This document shows positions 16,449 to 18,067 of a stretch of 18,067 nt of DNA, one piece after another (positions within the stretch are counted from its first letter, which is position 1; the number at the start of each line of letters is the position of its first letter). The notes under the pieces are model-generated. The model searched no databases and was not told where the DNA came from. It saw only the letters and a list, made by a program, of their open reading frames with translations. A program made the position numbers and the translations under genes. The stretch lies in the NCBI GenBank assembly GCA_020432595.1, contig JAGQGA010000002.1, positions 1 through 18,067 on the forward strand, read 5' to 3'. Source of the DNA: Anaerolineales bacterium. GTDB lineage: Bacteria > Chloroflexota > Anaerolineae > Promineifilales > Promineifilaceae.

Positions 16449-17455
16449 CAGGAGAGGTAATCGGCCAAAGATTTGGCAGGGTGGACAAACAGGTCTGTGG
16501 GGGTTGTTTGCGGAACAAGGAGCCACAGGGCGCGGGGTCTGATCTCGCACTGAATCGGGGTTTGTCTGGCTGGCTCACCGTCGGTTTGGGTGGCGGCGGT
16601 GGGGGTGGCGTGGATGGTGATGGAACGGCCGTTTATCCGTTCTATCCCCTCTCCCTGCGCCTGCCCTTGCCGGCGAATGCGCGACAAATAGCGCCACGCT
16701 GTCGCCAGCCCGTGGCCGCGCAGCAGCCAAATGTCAAACTGACCGTCGTCTAGCTGGGCTTGGGGGTTCATTACCAGTTCCCCCCCGGCATAGCGGCGAC
16801 AGTTACTGAGCAGCACCAGCAGAAATTGACCAGATTGGGAACGGCCGTCTATAGTCACCTGCATGTCGTGGCGCGGCAGCCGCCAGACGCGCCCCAATGC
16901 TTGCAGCACGTACCCCACCTTGCCCAGCTTTTTTGACCATTTGGGACGGGGTTCAATGTGCTGCACCAAATAGCCATCGGCACCCACGCCTACCCAGAGC
17001 AGCCAATAACGGCCGTTTTCCCCTCCCGCGTCGCTCACCCAACCGAGATCAATTTGTTGCAGACGGCCGTGGAGAAGAGAAACGGCCGTTTGTAATAGCT
17101 GATTGCGGTCAAATAGCGTAGCACGGGGCAACTGTAGCTCCCGCGCAAAAGAATTCGCCGTTCCGATGGGCAGCGGAGCCAGCGCCGTAGCCGACCCGGC
17201 CAGCCCGTGCGCCACATCCCCCAAAGTGCCGTCCCCACCCGCCGCCAAGACAACCCGGTGGTCAGCAGCAACGGCCGTTTGCGCCAACTCTACCGCATGA
17301 CCAGCGTATTGGGTTGGCCGAATAGCCACCTGCCACCCTTTAGCCCGCCATACATCCGCAACCAATTCAATCGTCGAAGCGAGTGCTATCTGCCCAGCAC
17401 GAGGGTTGTAAATCAGCGTAGCCTGCTGTAAAGGAAGTTGAGACGTTGGTTTCAA
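16448..17455 (-). CDS. Diacylglycerol kinase family lipid kinase (YegS/BmrU-like)
   Basis: A 335-residue (as called) member of the DAGK/LCB5 fold that phosphorylates diacylglycerol or a related lipid with ATP at the membrane face. Seen: YNPRAG at 16-21, nucleotide-binding GGDGTLGDVAHGLAG at 73-87, PIGTANSFAREL at 96-107, and the C-terminal beta-domain with the GG/DG loop QLDDGQFDIWLL and ATPTAATQTDGEP near the end. The ATG of the open frame at 17644 lies deep inside the upstream gene and its first residues show no family similarity. I prefer TTG at 17453-17455, with a GGA six to eight bases upstream, giving an 89-base overlap with the P-loop gene; this start is uncertain. Six ACGGCCGT octamers crowd this gene, the densest cluster in the window. 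Confidence 0.88.
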   Translation of the reverse strand: MKPTSQLPLQQATLIYNPRAGQIALASTIELVADVWRAKGWQVAIRPTQYAGHAVELAQTAVAADHRVVLAAGGDGTLGDVAHGLAGSATALAPLPIGTANSFARELQLPRATLFDRNQLLQTAVSLLHGRLQQIDLGWVSDAGGENGRYWLLWVGVGADGYLVQHIEPRPKWSKKLGKVGYVLQALGRVWRLPRHDMQVTIDGRSQSGQFLLVLLSNCRRYAGGELVMNPQAQLDDGQFDIWLLRGHGLATAWRYLSRIRRQGQAQGEGIERINGRSITIHATPTAATQTDGEPARQTPIQCEIRPRALWLLVPQTTPTDLFVHPAKSLADYLS

Positions 17456-18038
17456 TTTGTTTCCAGTAATGATAGACGGCCTGAGCAAGAATAGCGGCCG
17501 GTGTAGAAGTGGTATCGGCAAGAAAATGCTCCCGCTGTAACGGCTCCTGTTTTGCCAACATCCACATATAAACAGACCAATCCGCTTCCGATATATCCCC
17601 TTGTCCCCGTACCCCGTTAATACGCTGCCGTAGCCGCGCCTCAATCACCTCTTGCGATGCCTGTACGTAGCAAACAGCAACAGGGGTACTGGTTTCGGCA
17701 GCAATATTACATAATCTTTGGCGACGTGCCGCCAAATAATTAGAGGCATCAAAAATAATCCGCTGTCCCCGGCGCAACCGCTGCCGAATAATGGCATAGC
17801 ACACCTCATAAACCAGCGACATGGCGTTTAAGGTGTAGCCAGGATGCTTGCTCATTTGCTGACGTACCGCATCCGTACTAACCACAATACATTCTGTCAG
17901 GGTACGCAGGCTGTGAACCACCGAAGATTTACCACTTCCTGGCAAACCGACCATCATCAAGACACTTCCACCAGGCAACACGGCCGGCAATTGCGGAAGT
18001 CCAGCGTCAATGACACCTATATATTCTTGCACTTCCAT
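17367..18038 (-). CDS. P-loop ATPase of the AAA_33 / polynucleotide-kinase-like type
   Basis: A 223-residue soluble kinase-like protein. Seen: Walker A GLPGSGKSS at 31-39 after a hydrophobic strand (VLMMV); STDAVRQQM at 54-62, in the position of the substrate-handling Asp of AAA_33 and T4 polynucleotide kinase relatives; IIFDASNYLAARRQRL at 94-109, the family D-x-[ST]-N then Arg block; and REHFLADT near the end. Known: such proteins phosphorylate nucleic acid ends, sugars or small molecules; the substrate is not apparent. ATG 18038 has AGG seven bases upstream. The last 30 or so residues overlap the start of the lipid kinase gene in another frame and show no similarity I recognise, so the tail may be an extension after loss of an earlier stop or a sequencing frameshift. 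It leads a two-gene operon. Confidence 0.85.
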   Translation of the reverse strand: MEVQEYIGVIDAGLPQLPAVLPGGSVLMMVGLPGSGKSSVVHSLRTLTECIVVSTDAVRQQMSKHPGYTLNAMSLVYEVCYAIIRQRLRRGQRIIFDASNYLAARRQRLCNIAAETSTPVAVCYVQASQEVIEARLRQRINGVRGQGDISEADWSVYMWMLAKQEPLQREHFLADTTSTPAAILAQAVYHYWKQIETNVSTSFTAGYADLQPSCWADSTRFDD

Positions 18039-18067
18039 ACTTCAACCTGAGTTAAATAATAAGTGGG

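Overview
This 18 kb window looks like an ordinary chromosomal stretch of a moderately high-GC bacterium. Several features point to a Chloroflexota-like organism: a PknB-type kinase with FHA, Ca-binding type 3 repeats, a Thr/Pro-rich linker and a CBM9-like tail, an orphan MacB/FtsX-type permease, and many imperfect palindromic intergenic repeats. That assignment is inference; the window holds no rRNA, tRNA or taxonomic marker. I see no CRISPR array, transposase or phage gene, and no gene-free stretch reaches 300 bases.

Layout. 12-722 (-) is a PlsC-type acyltransferase. 740-2911 is an AT-richer two-gene cassette (+): an ABC-type AAA ATPase overlapping by ATGA a TOPRIM-like protein, most likely an anti-phage or other genome-conflict module. 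It lies directly upstream of a stand-alone trpB (2916-4124, +). trpB converges on a minus-strand pair, 5054-6067 (coiled-coil J-domain protein) then 4145-5044 (histone-deacetylase-like amidohydrolase). After a 255-base spacer come an 806-residue FtsX-type permease (6323-8743, +) and an FkbM methyltransferase (8812-9552, +). These converge on an MFS transporter (9612-10850, -). Upstream of that are a 1104-residue receptor-like Ser/Thr kinase (10931-14245, -) with a clear terminator, and a threonine aldolase (14339-15376, -). An RlmA-type 23S rRNA methyltransferase (15504-16352, +) converges on a minus-strand pair: a P-loop kinase-like protein (17367-18038) and a diacylglycerol-kinase-family lipid kinase (16448-17455).

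Three patterns run across the genes. First, the octamer ACGGCCGT, usually within AACGGCCGTT, occurs 23 times by hand count, always inside a gene; it behaves like the cyanobacterial highly iterated palindrome HIP1 and is absent from the AT-rich cassette. Second, most spacers hold a long imperfect inverted repeat, in at least five sequence families, several of which contain or abut a stop codon. Third, two promoters, upstream of the ATPase cassette and of the FtsX permease, share the exact 16-mer TGCTATAATTTCACAA, each followed by a short leader ORF that ends at the start codon of the main gene.

The genes do not form one pathway. The best candidate for an undescribed system is the ATPase/TOPRIM-like cassette; the most unusual genome-scale signal is the iterated palindrome.
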